Positions 24,565-34,241 of a stretch of DNA of 64,000 nt are shown here, in pieces; position 1 is the stretch's first letter; each line of letters opens with the position of its first letter. Both the position numbers and the translations under genes were made by a program. The notes below the pieces were generated by a model. The model saw only the letters and a program-made list of their open reading frames with translations, was not told where the DNA came from and did no database searches. Origin of the DNA: DATMQA01 sp035566895 (GTDB lineage Bacteria; Verrucomicrobiota; Verrucomicrobiia; Limisphaerales; UBA8199); the NCBI GenBank assembly GCA_035566895.1, contig DATMQA010000069.1, positions 111,335 through 175,334 of the forward strand, in the 5' to 3' direction.

Positions 24565-25977
24565 ATGAGTGCCTGGACTTTTCACCCTGATACTGAGCTT
24601 CCTGATATCAAGGCGAAACTGCCCGAAACCAACCTGCTGGTAATCCTATACTTCATGCTGCTCATCGCCCCTTCGATGGCCGCTTCCGAAACTGACTTCC
24701 ACGCCTGGGCTCCGACGCCGCCGATGGGCTGGAACAGTTGGGACTGTTTCGGCACCACGATCACCGAGGCGCAGACCAAGCAGCAGGCCGACTTCATGGC
24801 TGAGAAGTTAAGGCCCCACGGCTGGCAATACCTCGTGGTGGACATCCAGTGGTATCAGCCCAAGGCCAAGGGGCATGATTACGAAAAGGGTGCGAAGCTG
24901 ACGATGGATGGATTTAGCCGCCTGGTTCCCGCGCCTGAAAAGTTCCCCTCCGCAACTGAGGGCAAAGGTTTCAAGCCGCTCGCCGACTACGTTCATTCCA
25001 AGGGTCTCAAATTTGGGATTCACATGATGCGGGGCATCTCGCGCCAGGCGGTGGAGCAAAACACGCCACTCTTTGGCACCCCCATTCGCGCCGGCGACAT
25101 TGCCGACCGGAACAGCGTCTGTGCATGGAATCCGGATATGTATGGCGTGGACATGAGCAAGCCCGGCGCACAGGCTTACTACGACTCGCTCATCCAACTG
25201 GTTGCCGCGTGGGAGGTGGACTTCATCAAGGTGGATGACCTCAGCCGCCCCTACCACCAGGCCGAGATCGAGGCCATTCGCCAGGCGCTCGATAAGACCG
25301 GCCGCCCGATCCTCCTCAGCACCTCCCCCGGCGAAACCCCGCTCTCCGCCGGCCCGCACATCGAGCAAAACGCGAACCTGTGGCGCATCAGCGACGACTT
25401 CTGGGATAACTGGAAGTCCCTGCGCGAGCAGTTCAAGCGCCTCCACGACTGGACGCCGTTCCGAATCGCCGGCTCGTGGCCAGACGCCGACATGCTGCCC
25501 CTGGGCGCGGTGAAGTTTGGCCGCCCGACGCGCTTTACGCCGGACGAGCAATACACGCTGATGACGCTCTGGAGCATCGCTCGCTCCCCGCTCATCTACG
25601 GCGGCGATATGACGAAGACGGACCCATTCACCCTGTCCTTACTCACCAATGACGAAGTCCTCGCCGTCAACCAGCACAGCGAGAATAACCGCCAGCTTTT
25701 CGGCACCGCCGACGGCCTGGTCGCGTGGAGCGCCGAGGTGCCTGGCGGCCGCGGAGACAAATACCTCGCGGTCTTCAATACCCGCGACGCCGCGAAGGAT
25801 GGGCCAAAAGACGCCACTGTGCCCATCCCCGTGAAGCTGGCCGACATTGGCTTTACCGGTTCGGCAAAAGTTCGCGAGCTGTGGACGGGAAAAAAACTTG
25901 GCTCGATGAGCGGCGAATTCGCGCCCGAGGTGCCATTCCACGGCGCGCGCCTCTTTCGCCTCAGTCCGCGAAGATGA
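24565..25977 (+). CDS. Alpha-galactosidase, glycoside hydrolase family 27
   Basis: The 470-residue protein shows the GH27 hallmarks: PPMGWNSWDCFG after the leader, DIQWYQP, FIKVDDLSRP with the nucleophile aspartate, WRISDDFWDNW, and WPDADMLPLG; the acid/base Asp is expected in the SDDFWDNW region. A hydrophobic segment (NLLVILYFMLLIAPSMAAS) at about 23-41 indicates export, preceded by an unusually long, acidic N-region. ATG 24565 is supported by AGGA eight bases upstream. It would release terminal alpha-galactose from oligosaccharides or plant polymers. It is followed by a large BNR-repeat exoprotein on the same strand. Confidence 0.92.
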   Translation: MSAWTFHPDTELPDIKAKLPETNLLVILYFMLLIAPSMAASETDFHAWAPTPPMGWNSWDCFGTTITEAQTKQQADFMAEKLRPHGWQYLVVDIQWYQPKAKGHDYEKGAKLTMDGFSRLVPAPEKFPSATEGKGFKPLADYVHSKGLKFGIHMMRGISRQAVEQNTPLFGTPIRAGDIADRNSVCAWNPDMYGVDMSKPGAQAYYDSLIQLVAAWEVDFIKVDDLSRPYHQAEIEAIRQALDKTGRPILLSTSPGETPLSAGPHIEQNANLWRISDDFWDNWKSLREQFKRLHDWTPFRIAGSWPDADMLPLGAVKFGRPTRFTPDEQYTLMTLWSIARSPLIYGGDMTKTDPFTLSLLTNDEVLAVNQHSENNRQLFGTADGLVAWSAEVPGGRGDKYLAVFNTRDAAKDGPKDATVPIPVKLADIGFTGSAKVRELWTGKKLGSMSGEFAPEVPFHGARLFRLSPRR

Positions 25978-26195
25978 CGCTGAATCCGAAATACTTGTCC
26001 TTCCGCGGCGGAGTTTGACAAGCACCCAGGGGTGTGCGTTGTTCTTGGAACACACGCTCCTCATTTAGGCCGCCGCCCTGGCTGGCCCCGGCGCCTGTTT
26101 TGGCAGCAGCCCGCTTTTGCGCTCCGCGCAGATGCGCCGGGGAGACGCGGGCTGAGAAAAAATGCAAACTCGGATTCCAAGAACGTATATTACGT

Positions 26196-29100
26196 ATGAA
26201 GACACCCGCCTTTTTCGCGAGCCTGAAGCTGGGAGCATTTGCCGCCGCGCTGACCTGGTGGGCGGCACCCAGCGTCGCCCAGCCCGCTAACACGCTGGTT
26301 GTCCCCGGCTCGCTGGCCAATGTCGAGGGCGACTCAGGCAACAGCTACCCGTTCAATATCGGCGCCAACAGCACCATGCGTTACCAGCAGGTTTATGCGG
26401 CCAGCGAGTTTGGCGCCCTGCCGGCGGCGGGCGCATTTATTACCGGTATCGCCTTCCGCGTGGATGCCGGCTGGCCTGGGTTTTCATCAACGCTGCCCGG
26501 CGTCCAAATCAATCTCTCGACCACCTCAAAATCGCCAGACGGCTTGAGCACGACCTTCGCCAACAACGTCGGCACTGACGACACGATAGTTTTTAGCGGC
26601 GCTCTGTCGCTGAGCAGCGCCGCCAGCGGGAACCCGGCGGCCTTCGACATCCTGATCCCGTTCGCGACACCCTTCTTCTACAACCGCAATGCGGGCGATT
26701 TGCTGCTCGACGTGCGGAACAGCGGCGGCGGAACCACCAGCCAATTTGACGCCACCTCGGTCACCGGTGATTCGGCGTCGCGCGTGTACAACCCGGTCAC
26801 CGCCACCACCGGCAGCGCCGACACTCTTGGCCTCGTGACGGAGTTCATCTTCCAGTCGGCGTCACAGCCCCCGGTGATCGTGGTCCAACCGCAAAGCCAA
26901 AGCGGTCCGTGCGGCTCGAATGCGAACTTTCGCGTCGGCGCAACGGGCTTTGCGCCTTTGACCTACCAGTGGCGGCGCAACGGGCAAGACCTTGCCGGCA
27001 ACACGATCGGCGGACTGCCCGTTCCCAACCTGGACCTCACTTTGGAGGGCATCTACGACGTGGTGGTGGCCAACCGCTATGGCAGCGTCACCAGCGCCCC
27101 GGCCGCACTGACGGTGTTGGACCTAACGCCCTACCTGCTGAGTGTCGCCCGCCAGGGCAGCAATGTCGCGGTCGGCTGGCCGATGACCTGCGCCAGCTAC
27201 GTGCTTCAAGAAACGACCAGTCCCGGCACCTCGGCAACCTGGATGGCCGTCCCCATGCCCGCGGACCAATCCGGCGGCAGTAATTACGTGAACCTCCCGC
27301 TCGCGCCAGACACCCGGTTTTATCGCCTGGTTTCAAGCGACGCCCGGGGCAATGTCGTCGCCGGACGCTGGACCTTCAACGGGCCGGGCCTGGCCGGCCG
27401 CCATTCGGGGATCATCGCCAGCCCATCCGATCCCAACACCCTGCTCGTCAGCTCCCCCGGTGGCGGTGTGTGGCGCACCATCAATGGCGGCGTTTCCTGG
27501 GCCCAACCCCTGAACTATGCCCTGGGCGACTACAGCGTCCTCCACCTCGAATGGGACCGAATCCGCGCCGGCCGCCTCTACGCCCCCACGTATAGTGATC
27601 TCTACGCCACGACTGACCTGGGAGATCACTGGGGCAATCTCACGCACTTTGGCGGTTACCCCGCTCCCCACATGCCCCTGGACCATACCACCGATCCCCG
27701 GCCCTTCGCTCAACTCGTGTACCCCATCCCCGCTCCCAAGAGCACCGTCTTCTGGAGCAAACCCTGCCTGGGACTTTATTATTCCTACGATGGCAGCACC
27801 TTCACCCAAACCTGGCCGTTCCCGGGCGGCCCCACCAATCAGGATAACTGCATCATCTCCATCGGCGCCGACGACGCGACCGGTTATGTTTATTTTTCAA
27901 CCATGAATCGCGACCCCTTCGGGCCGGCCCACCTGTTTCGCAGCGCTTGCCCGTGGACGGCCACCACCCCCTGCCTGACCTGGGTTGCCGTCAATACCGG
28001 TTTGCCCAGCAATGCCCTCGTGGCCGCGATCGCCTACGGCGGCAGCGCCAATGTCCTCGCCGTCGCCATCAACGGCCCTTCCGACACCCTCGTTTACAAG
28101 ACCACCACCGGCACTTCCTGGACTCCGGTCGCCACCCAACCCCCCAGCCCGGCCTGGGACCCTCGCATCCTCGTCTCGCCCGCCCCGAACCAACTCCTGC
28201 TCTCAACCGTCCTGGCCTATGAAACCCATAACTGGGGCGCCTCCTGGAACCAGGTCTGGTACGCGGGCATGCACCCGGACGTCCGCGCCTTCTACTGGGG
28301 CGGTTTTCAAGCCGGAAACTTTCTCTGGATGACAACCGACGGCAGCAGCTCCTCCGGCACTTACGCCGCCATTTCCCGTTGGAACTTTACTCCGGGCGCC
28401 ACCCCGACGGGCGGCGTGACGGTCGGCGTCAACGGTCTGAATGACTGGCAAGCCTACTACCTGCTCGCCACGGGCAATTCCGGCGGTATGCGCCGCCGCT
28501 TTTTCATGGGGTCACAGGACAACGGTTGCCTCGCCTCGGATAACGGCACCACCTGGACCACCGCCGGCACTCCTCCCGGCGCCTGCGGCGATTATCCCTC
28601 CATGGCTTTTGCGCCCACCAACCCCGACAGGGCCTACGCCCGCACTTGCGACGGCGCCTCGTTCGCCCGTTCCGACAATGCCTATAGCGCCGCCACGTGC
28701 GCCGCCGTCACCTGGTCTACCATCACCCCCGCAACCGCCAACTACACGCCCCAGGTTTGGACCGAGAACATGATCGCCGTCGATCCCTTGAACCAGGACC
28801 ACGTCTGCTTCGCCAATTCCGTCAACGTCGCGGTCAGCTCCGACGGCGGGAACACCTGGACTCCCCATTCGCTGCCGGGCAACGCCAACCCGGTGTGCGT
28901 TTTCTTTAATACCAACGGCGACCTCTATGCCGGCACCGTGGCGCATGGCGCCTATAAATCCACCGACAATGGCGTCTCCTGGTCGCCCTTCGGCCTGAAC
29001 TCCCCGGGACCGGATATTGTCTTCGGCATCGCCCACTCGTCCGCCGGCGGTGCCGAAGGGACGTTTTTCCTCGCCACCACCAGCGGCCTTTACCGCAAAC

Positions 29101-29399
29101 TGCCCGCCGGCTCCTTTACGTTCCAGACTTTCGATCCCGCCTATACGGTTAGCGACGTGCGGACCGATCCGACCAATCCCCTGCGTGTGTGCATCTGCAT
29201 GGGCTACGCCTCCCTGGCCGGCCAGCATCGCGGCGGCGTGTTATTGAGCACCGATAACGGGACTACTTTCACGTCCTTGACCGCCGGCCTCGATATTCAC
29301 CAGGCCCCCATCGCGGCTATCCAGCTCGACCCGGTGGACCCGCGCTACATCCACGCCGCCGTGTACGGCCTCGGCGGATGGAGTTGTTTCGCGCCGTAA
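26196..29399 (+). CDS. Large exoprotein with Ig-like and BNR/sortilin-like repeats
   Basis: From ATG 26196 the protein has about 1067 residues: signal peptide (KLGAFAAALTWWAAPSVAQ), a beta-rich N-terminal domain (to about 230), an Ig-like domain (PPVIVVQPQSQSG ... YQWRRNGQ ... VVVANRYGSVTSAPAALTV), and then a beta-propeller with Asp-box style repeats: GVWRTINGGVSW, VAVSSDGGNTWTP, GAYKSTDNGVSWSP and LLSTDNGTTFTS. Such propellers occur in sialidase- and xyloglucanase-like or sortilin-like proteins; no catalytic set is identifiable. The frame is open to 26034, but only the chosen start gives a signal peptide. The 170 bases upstream hold a GC-rich potential hairpin (about 26108-26152) without a U-run. 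Confidence 0.75.
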   Translation: MKTPAFFASLKLGAFAAALTWWAAPSVAQPANTLVVPGSLANVEGDSGNSYPFNIGANSTMRYQQVYAASEFGALPAAGAFITGIAFRVDAGWPGFSSTLPGVQINLSTTSKSPDGLSTTFANNVGTDDTIVFSGALSLSSAASGNPAAFDILIPFATPFFYNRNAGDLLLDVRNSGGGTTSQFDATSVTGDSASRVYNPVTATTGSADTLGLVTEFIFQSASQPPVIVVQPQSQSGPCGSNANFRVGATGFAPLTYQWRRNGQDLAGNTIGGLPVPNLDLTLEGIYDVVVANRYGSVTSAPAALTVLDLTPYLLSVARQGSNVAVGWPMTCASYVLQETTSPGTSATWMAVPMPADQSGGSNYVNLPLAPDTRFYRLVSSDARGNVVAGRWTFNGPGLAGRHSGIIASPSDPNTLLVSSPGGGVWRTINGGVSWAQPLNYALGDYSVLHLEWDRIRAGRLYAPTYSDLYATTDLGDHWGNLTHFGGYPAPHMPLDHTTDPRPFAQLVYPIPAPKSTVFWSKPCLGLYYSYDGSTFTQTWPFPGGPTNQDNCIISIGADDATGYVYFSTMNRDPFGPAHLFRSACPWTATTPCLTWVAVNTGLPSNALVAAIAYGGSANVLAVAINGPSDTLVYKTTTGTSWTPVATQPPSPAWDPRILVSPAPNQLLLSTVLAYETHNWGASWNQVWYAGMHPDVRAFYWGGFQAGNFLWMTTDGSSSSGTYAAISRWNFTPGATPTGGVTVGVNGLNDWQAYYLLATGNSGGMRRRFFMGSQDNGCLASDNGTTWTTAGTPPGACGDYPSMAFAPTNPDRAYARTCDGASFARSDNAYSAATCAAVTWSTITPATANYTPQVWTENMIAVDPLNQDHVCFANSVNVAVSSDGGNTWTPHSLPGNANPVCVFFNTNGDLYAGTVAHGAYKSTDNGVSWSPFGLNSPGPDIVFGIAHSSAGGAEGTFFLATTSGLYRKLPAGSFTFQTFDPAYTVSDVRTDPTNPLRVCICMGYASLAGQHRGGVLLSTDNGTTFTSLTAGLDIHQAPIAAIQLDPVDPRYIHAAVYGLGGWSCFAP

Positions 29400-29413
29400 C
29401 CGCCAGCCTGGTG

Positions 29414-29938
29414 TCACTTTTCGAGGGCCAGGAAAATGGCGCTCAGGAGCGCTTTGGGATCGACCGGCTTTTGAAAGAAGGCCACAGCGCCCGCCGCCAG
29501 CGCCCGCTCCTTGTATATCGACGGGTCTCCCCCAGTGACCAGAATCACCGGTATCCCGGCCAATTCCGGAAACCTTCGAAGCCATTGCATGATGGTAAAG
29601 CCACTCCACTCGACGCCGTTGCTGGCGTTGAAGTTGATGTCCAGAATGATCAACTCGGCCTTGTCCTGTTCCGCAGTGCTGGCCGTCGCTGCCGCGTCGG
29701 AGAGGGTAGTGACACTGAAGCCGGTGGCCTTCAGCTTTTGTTCGAACGCTTTCAGAATCACCGGGTTGTCGTCCACCACTAGTATTCTCCGATTCCTGCC
29801 AATCAAAAGTGGCGGCTCCTTGCCGGACGGAGCCGGCCCGGCCTCGGGTAAAAAAGCATCCTTCTCCTTCTCTTTCTCCTTTTTGAGACGGGGACCTTTC
29901 TGCGGTTTAACCGCTTGGAGATGTAGCGCTACTGGCAT
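29414..29938 (-). CDS. Response regulator, single REC domain
   Basis: The 174-residue protein has a lysine- and glutamate-rich N-terminal tail (about 50 residues) and a receiver domain: acidic pocket ILVVDDN, phospho-acceptor in LIILDINFN, Thr in VILVTGGDP and Lys in FFQKP. No output domain is present. After the phospho-Asp an insertion (NASNGVEWSGF) replaces the usual short loop, and the paralogue at 30279 has a similar one. It is divergent from that gene, and no kinase is adjacent. Confidence 0.85.
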   Translation of the reverse strand: MPVALHLQAVKPQKGPRLKKEKEKEKDAFLPEAGPAPSGKEPPLLIGRNRRILVVDDNPVILKAFEQKLKATGFSVTTLSDAAATASTAEQDKAELIILDINFNASNGVEWSGFTIMQWLRRFPELAGIPVILVTGGDPSIYKERALAAGAVAFFQKPVDPKALLSAIFLALEK

Positions 29939-30278
29939 TGCGACCGTTGAAATTTAATCAGTACTTTTCAAGAACCAGGACCCACGCGCCCTTCAGACGC
30001 TCAAATCAAGCTCTCGCGGATAATTTGCCTGCCAGAGCCCTGAACCGCCCAGCGCCGGCACTGGCCCAACGTTTCTGCTTGAAGCGAATGCTATGCCACA
30101 ATCCAGCGATCACGCGGAACTCAACACGTCACCCAACCAGGACATGAGCGGTTCAAGGCGGGCTTGTCCTTAAGTTGGACAGCGCCGACAACCGATCCGG
30201 CGCAAGCTGGTCGAGATACTCGGGAGACTTCGCTTTTCCCGCGCGCATGGCACGTACCCTGCCATCAGAATCTCCATT
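29939..30278. other. Divergent intergenic region between two response regulators
   Basis: About 340 bases without a convincing gene; it must hold the promoters of both regulators, but no clear -35/-10 pair or operator repeat was found by eye. Confidence 0.5.
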
Positions 30279-31052
30279 ATGAATCCAAAAGCCGTCTTAA
30301 TCGTTGATGATAACGCTGTCGACCGCAAGGTCCTGTCGATGAAGTTGAGCCAGGGTGGTTATCGAGTGCTGCAAGCGGAGGATGGCGGAGAGGCAATCAA
30401 CATTGCCCGCCGCGAAAAGCCGGACCTGATCGTCCTGGACATCGCTTTCCCGCCCGATGTCGCCCACGGCGGGGGCATTCCCTGGGACGGCTTCCTCATC
30501 CTGAGTTGGCTGCGCCGACTGGACGAAGCCAAACATGTCCCGGTGGTCTTTATCAGCGGCGGAGACCCGGTGAAATACAGGAAGCGCGCCCTGGAGGCCG
30601 GCGCAAAAGCTTTTTTCCACAAGCCCTTTGCCCCTGAAGAGTTGTTCGCTGTGGTCCGGCAGGCATTGGAATCTCAACCGTCGCCGCCTCCCGCTAAAAA
30701 GCGGATCCTCTTCGTGGACGACGAGGGTGATTGGCGGCTGATTGCGGGCACCTGTCTCGAAGAGGCCGGGTTCGAAGTCGTCACGGCCAAGGACGCCGCT
30801 GAGGCCCTCCGCCGGATGGAGACTGTCAAGCTCGATGGCATCGTCCTCGATCTCAATCTGGCCGGCGAAAATGGCCTTCTGCTGATGGAGCTTCTGAAGC
30901 AGAAGCACCCGGGCGTCCCCATCCTCATCTACACCGGCATGGACAATGACTCCGCCGCCATCCAAACGATGCTTGGCCAGGGCGCGCGCCAGTACCTGCG
31001 CAAAGGTTCCATGGCCGAGTTGTGCCAGACTCTCAAAACCATGGTGAATTAA
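30279..31052 (+). CDS. Response regulator with two REC domains
   Basis: The 257-residue protein contains two receiver domains joined by a proline-rich linker (QPSPPPAKKR). REC1 has LIVDDN, VLDIAFP, VFISGGDP and FHKPF; REC2 has LFVDDE, IVLDLNLAGENG, LIYTGMDN and LRKGS. In REC2 the conserved Lys is present as RKGS rather than KP. REC1 shares with the divergent gene at 29414 a long insert after the phospho-acceptor Asp. There is no DNA-binding domain, so output is probably by protein contact or phosphorelay. Confidence 0.87.
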   Translation: MNPKAVLIVDDNAVDRKVLSMKLSQGGYRVLQAEDGGEAINIARREKPDLIVLDIAFPPDVAHGGGIPWDGFLILSWLRRLDEAKHVPVVFISGGDPVKYRKRALEAGAKAFFHKPFAPEELFAVVRQALESQPSPPPAKKRILFVDDEGDWRLIAGTCLEEAGFEVVTAKDAAEALRRMETVKLDGIVLDLNLAGENGLLLMELLKQKHPGVPILIYTGMDNDSAAIQTMLGQGARQYLRKGSMAELCQTLKTMVN

Positions 31053-31490
31053 TTGCGACCACTACCCTGACTTGTTCAAAGACAAGCGTCAGGGCCGGCG
31101 GCCTGCAATTTCGCTGGAGTGAAGGATACCGGCAGATCGTCCTGCACCACTATGAGCCGAGCAGGGATTGATCAGAGACTCCTGACGTCGTCTCCTGCAA
31201 TGGGTTTGGAGGGGGGCCAGAAACAAGCCGTCGTTGTCGGAGCGAGAGTTTAGCGAGGCATTCCGGAATTCCCGGGGAATCCCCAGGACAACGTTTCGGA
31301 GATTTCCTGGCCCTCTTTGGCAATCCTTCGGCGAGCCAAATGCTTCTATTAATTCTGTGAAATAGGCTCGGAATGGCCGAGTCCGGAAAACTAAAAGAGA
31401 TAAGAGTGACGAAATTGGGAAGAATATGAAAAATCGACGGCTCGCCCAAAAGGCTTTGCAGCCGTTGTGGTTAGCCAAAAGCCAAATCTT
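31053..31490. other. Intergenic region with one dispersed repeat
   Basis: No convincing gene. Bases 31170-31201 (GATCAGAGACTCC ... CTCCTGCAAT) match 32699-32730 at 27 of 32 positions. The promoter of the pseudopilin cluster should be in the 3' part. Confidence 0.5.
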
Positions 31491-31985
31491 ATGAAACTGT
31501 CCAAGCCAGGCTTCAAACGGCCGCACGCGGAATCCGCTTATACCATAGCGGAAGTCGTTGTGGCTGTGCTTGTTCTGACGACTGTCATGATTGGCATTTA
31601 TGGCGGTTTTTCTTACGGCTTTTCCACCGTCCAGACTGCGCGGGAGGACCTCCGCGCCACGCAAATCCTGGTTCAGAAAACCGAAGCGGTGCGGGTCTGC
31701 AACTGGTCGGATTTGTGGTCGAACTGCCCGATTAACTTTAAGGAACGTTATGATCCCATTGGAGTGGCATCAAATGCCGGGGGAGTGACTTATTATGGGA
31801 CACTGGCGCTATGCACGCCAACCAACATTCCCGATACCGCAGCTTACAAAACCAATGTGACCCTGGTGAACATCAAGCTCACCTGGACCAATTACAATGG
31901 GAGCAAGGTTCTGGCGCACAACCGGGAGATGCAGACGCAGGTCGCCCGCTACGGTCTGCAAGGCTATATCTGGGGGACACAATGA
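31491..31985 (+). CDS. Pseudopilin-like protein (type IV pilin/T2SS minor subunit)
   Basis: The product of about 164 residues has a short basic leader (MKLSKPGFKRPHAES) and the prepilin-like helix AYTIAEVVVAVLVLTTVMIGIYGG with glutamate at about +5. The usual Gly before the cleavage site is replaced by Ser-Ala. The rest is a small beta domain with two Cys. It is the first of three coupled genes for minor pilin-like proteins; its stop overlaps the next ATG (ATGA). Confidence 0.75.
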   Translation: MKLSKPGFKRPHAESAYTIAEVVVAVLVLTTVMIGIYGGFSYGFSTVQTAREDLRATQILVQKTEAVRVCNWSDLWSNCPINFKERYDPIGVASNAGGVTYYGTLALCTPTNIPDTAAYKTNVTLVNIKLTWTNYNGSKVLAHNREMQTQVARYGLQGYIWGTQ

Positions 31986-32605
31986 AGAACTTCAGGCGAG
32001 GTCCGCAGGTGCAGTCTGCGCGTAGTCTTCAGAAGGCAATGCGGGCCAAGGGCTCGGCGGTCTCCGGCTTCACCATATTGGAGGCGGTGGTGGCTTTGGG
32101 CCTGGGCACGATGGTCCTGGGCGTGGTCGCGATCCTCACGGTCTATGGACTATTCAGTTTCGCGGCCATGGGAAATTACACCGATTTGGATTCCCAGAGC
32201 CGAAATACGCTCGACGTCCTCAACCGGGAGCTTCGGCAGGCGACGGCCGTGATTGACATGCAAACCAACCTGCCCGTTCGGTCATTGACGTTAACCAACA
32301 CCGACGTGGGCCAGAACATCAAGCTGACGTGGGATTCAAGGGCGCAGACGCTGGTCATGGCGGTGACGGGGCAGCCGACGAGGACCTATTTGACCAAGTG
32401 CAGCGACTGGAACTTCGCCCTGTTTAACCGCGCTCCGACCGTCTCCTCGACCAACATTACCTTCAACACGGCCGGAAACCTTGGCGATGCCAAACTAATC
32501 AACATGTCCTGGAAATGTTCGCGCCCGGTGCTGGTCGGGCAGCGAGTCAACACGGAAAGCGTGCAGACGGCCCAGGTGGTGTTGCGAAACGATGTAAGTG
32601 ACTGA
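31982..32605 (+). CDS. Pseudopilin-like protein (PilW-like)
   Basis: The product of about 207 residues has a leader of about 28 residues ending in SG and then FTILEAVVALGLGTMVLGVVA, the type IV pilin N-methylation helix with the +5 glutamate. The order in this cluster (PilV-like, PilW-like, PilX-like) mirrors minor pilin operons. ATG 31982 overlaps the upstream stop, so the longer frame from 31811 is rejected. The body is beta-rich with two Cys (TKCSDW, WKCSRP). Confidence 0.78.
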   Translation: MKNFRRGPQVQSARSLQKAMRAKGSAVSGFTILEAVVALGLGTMVLGVVAILTVYGLFSFAAMGNYTDLDSQSRNTLDVLNRELRQATAVIDMQTNLPVRSLTLTNTDVGQNIKLTWDSRAQTLVMAVTGQPTRTYLTKCSDWNFALFNRAPTVSSTNITFNTAGNLGDAKLINMSWKCSRPVLVGQRVNTESVQTAQVVLRNDVSD

Positions 32606-32614
32606 GGGGACAAT

Positions 32615-33985
32615 ATGAAAACGTCCAGTTCAATCGAACGGAATCAACCGCGAGTTAGCGGGATAGAGCGCGGCTGCTCTCCCCGGGTTTTCGGGTGTGA
32701 TCAGAGCTCCCTCACGTCGGCTCCTGCAATTCTCAGACGGGGCGAGCAGGGCAGCGTCCTGCTCATCACGATGTTCGTCGCCGTGATGTTTGGCCTGCTG
32801 CTGCTCTACTGCTATCTTCCCCTGGTTAACAACCAGCGGGTCTCGGTATCCCGCTCGCAGGCCTGGAACGGCGCCCTGACGATGGCCGAGGCTGGAGTCG
32901 AAGAGGCGCTGGCCCAATTGAATCCGGGCGCGGCTTACACCGGGGTGGATCGCACCGCCAACGGCTGGGGCTCACCCGTAGGAACGATTTACGGACCGAA
33001 GTCGCGAACTCTTGCCGACGGCACCTACGACGTTTCTTATACCACCGATGTTCAGCCGATTATTTATTCGACGGGGCATGTAGCGGTGCCGCTCGTTTCG
33101 GCCACGCTCACGCGCGTGTTGCGCGTGGCCACGACCAACGTGCCGTTGTACAATGACGCGCTGGTGGCCATACACGGAATCACCATGAACGGCAGCGGGA
33201 TTTCCGCCGATAGTTTCAACTCTGCCAACACGAACCTGAGCACCAACGGCCAATATGATCCGCTAAAAGCCGGCACCAACGGTAACATTGCGAGCGTGTA
33301 TGGGCCGATCGACCTGGGCAACCACACTATTAACGGCGATGTCGCGGTCGGACCCGGGGTGACACCTCCCAGCGGCGGCGTCACCGGCGCCATCTCAACG
33401 AATTTCAACCCCACGCTGCCCGATGTTGTTTATCCGGCCAACGCGGTGTTTTTGCCGGCTGGCCTCCCCAACGTCCTGCTCAATTTCTTGACCGGCGGCA
33501 CGTTGTATAATTATGCGTTTGTTACCAGCGGAGATTTCCTGGTGTCCAGCCTGAGCGGCAACATCTATGTCGGACCGAACGCGGTCGTCCGGCTGAAAGT
33601 CACCGCCAGTTCCAGCCCGAGCGGCATCCTGGTGGACGGCACGGGACCAACTGCGGGCCATTTGACCATCTACATGGCTGGGCCCAGCTTCAGTTTGAGC
33701 GGAGGCGCCTTTGCCAACGGGGGCAACGCGACGAATCTGACCTACCTTGGGATGCCGAGCAACACGAGCATCAGCATGAGCGGAAACGCCCAATTCATCG
33801 GAACGATCTATGCCCCGGAAGCCAGCGTCACCCTGGGCGGCGGCGGCTCCAACCCTTATGATTTCATGGGCTCGTGCATTGCCAACAGCGTGACGATGAA
33901 CGGGCATTTCCGATTTCATTTCGATGAGAACCTGATCAACGGGGCGTCGCGCGGCTACGTTGCCGTATCCTGGCGGGAACTGTAG
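32615..33985 (+). CDS. PilX-like pilus assembly protein with C-terminal polymer-like domain
   Basis: The 456-residue protein has a PilX-type start, EQGSVLLITMFVAVMFGLLLLY, but preceded by a 43-residue extension that contains a dispersed repeat (32699-32730). AWNGALTMAEAGVEEALAQLN follows, as in PilX proteins (quoted in part). The C-terminal half (SGISADSFNS, GPIDLGNHTINGDVAVGPG, NTSISMSGNAQFIGTIYAPEA) is the repetitive beta-helix-like DUF7305-type domain. It is nine bases downstream of the PilW-like gene. It would be exposed in the periplasm or a pilus tip. Confidence 0.75.
   Translation: MKTSSSIERNQPRVSGIERGCSPRVFGCDQSSLTSAPAILRRGEQGSVLLITMFVAVMFGLLLLYCYLPLVNNQRVSVSRSQAWNGALTMAEAGVEEALAQLNPGAAYTGVDRTANGWGSPVGTIYGPKSRTLADGTYDVSYTTDVQPIIYSTGHVAVPLVSATLTRVLRVATTNVPLYNDALVAIHGITMNGSGISADSFNSANTNLSTNGQYDPLKAGTNGNIASVYGPIDLGNHTINGDVAVGPGVTPPSGGVTGAISTNFNPTLPDVVYPANAVFLPAGLPNVLLNFLTGGTLYNYAFVTSGDFLVSSLSGNIYVGPNAVVRLKVTASSSPSGILVDGTGPTAGHLTIYMAGPSFSLSGGAFANGGNATNLTYLGMPSNTSISMSGNAQFIGTIYAPEASVTLGGGGSNPYDFMGSCIANSVTMNGHFRFHFDENLINGASRGYVAVSWREL
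32699..32730 (+). repeat. 32-bp dispersed repeat inside the PilX-like gene leader
   Basis: It matches 31170-31201 at 27 of 32 positions and lies in frame within the N-terminal extension of the PilX-like protein (encoding CDQSSLTSAPAI). Confidence 0.7.
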
Positions 33986-34241
33986 GTGAGCATCCTTGCG
34001 TCTTTTGCCGTCAGAATGTGGCGGCAGGGACGCCGCGTCACTGGCAGGCTGGAAGCCCGCCGCCACGACTTTGGGCGCATCTTGCACCGTCCCGGTGCCC
34101 ATTTCCCTCAAAACCACTGTTCTCCCGCGCGGCGAGACGCCGCTTTAACCCGCAGCCGAGACGGCTGCGCTCCACGACTTTGGTGGCTGTGAACTGCCAT
34201 TGCCCAACCCTGCCGCCAGCGTTATCCTCCGGCCCTGATTC
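33986..34241. other. Intergenic region with repeat words
   Basis: It includes CCACGACTTTGG twice (about 34062 and 34171) and short hairpins GCGGCGAGACGCCGC and GCAGCCGAGACGGCTGC near 34127-34168. No gene is supported. Confidence 0.55.

Noticed and set aside
26108..26152. Possible terminator hairpin (CAGCCCGC ... GCGGGCTG)
   Set aside because: The stem is followed by A-rich rather than T-rich sequence on the plus strand, and the loop is long.
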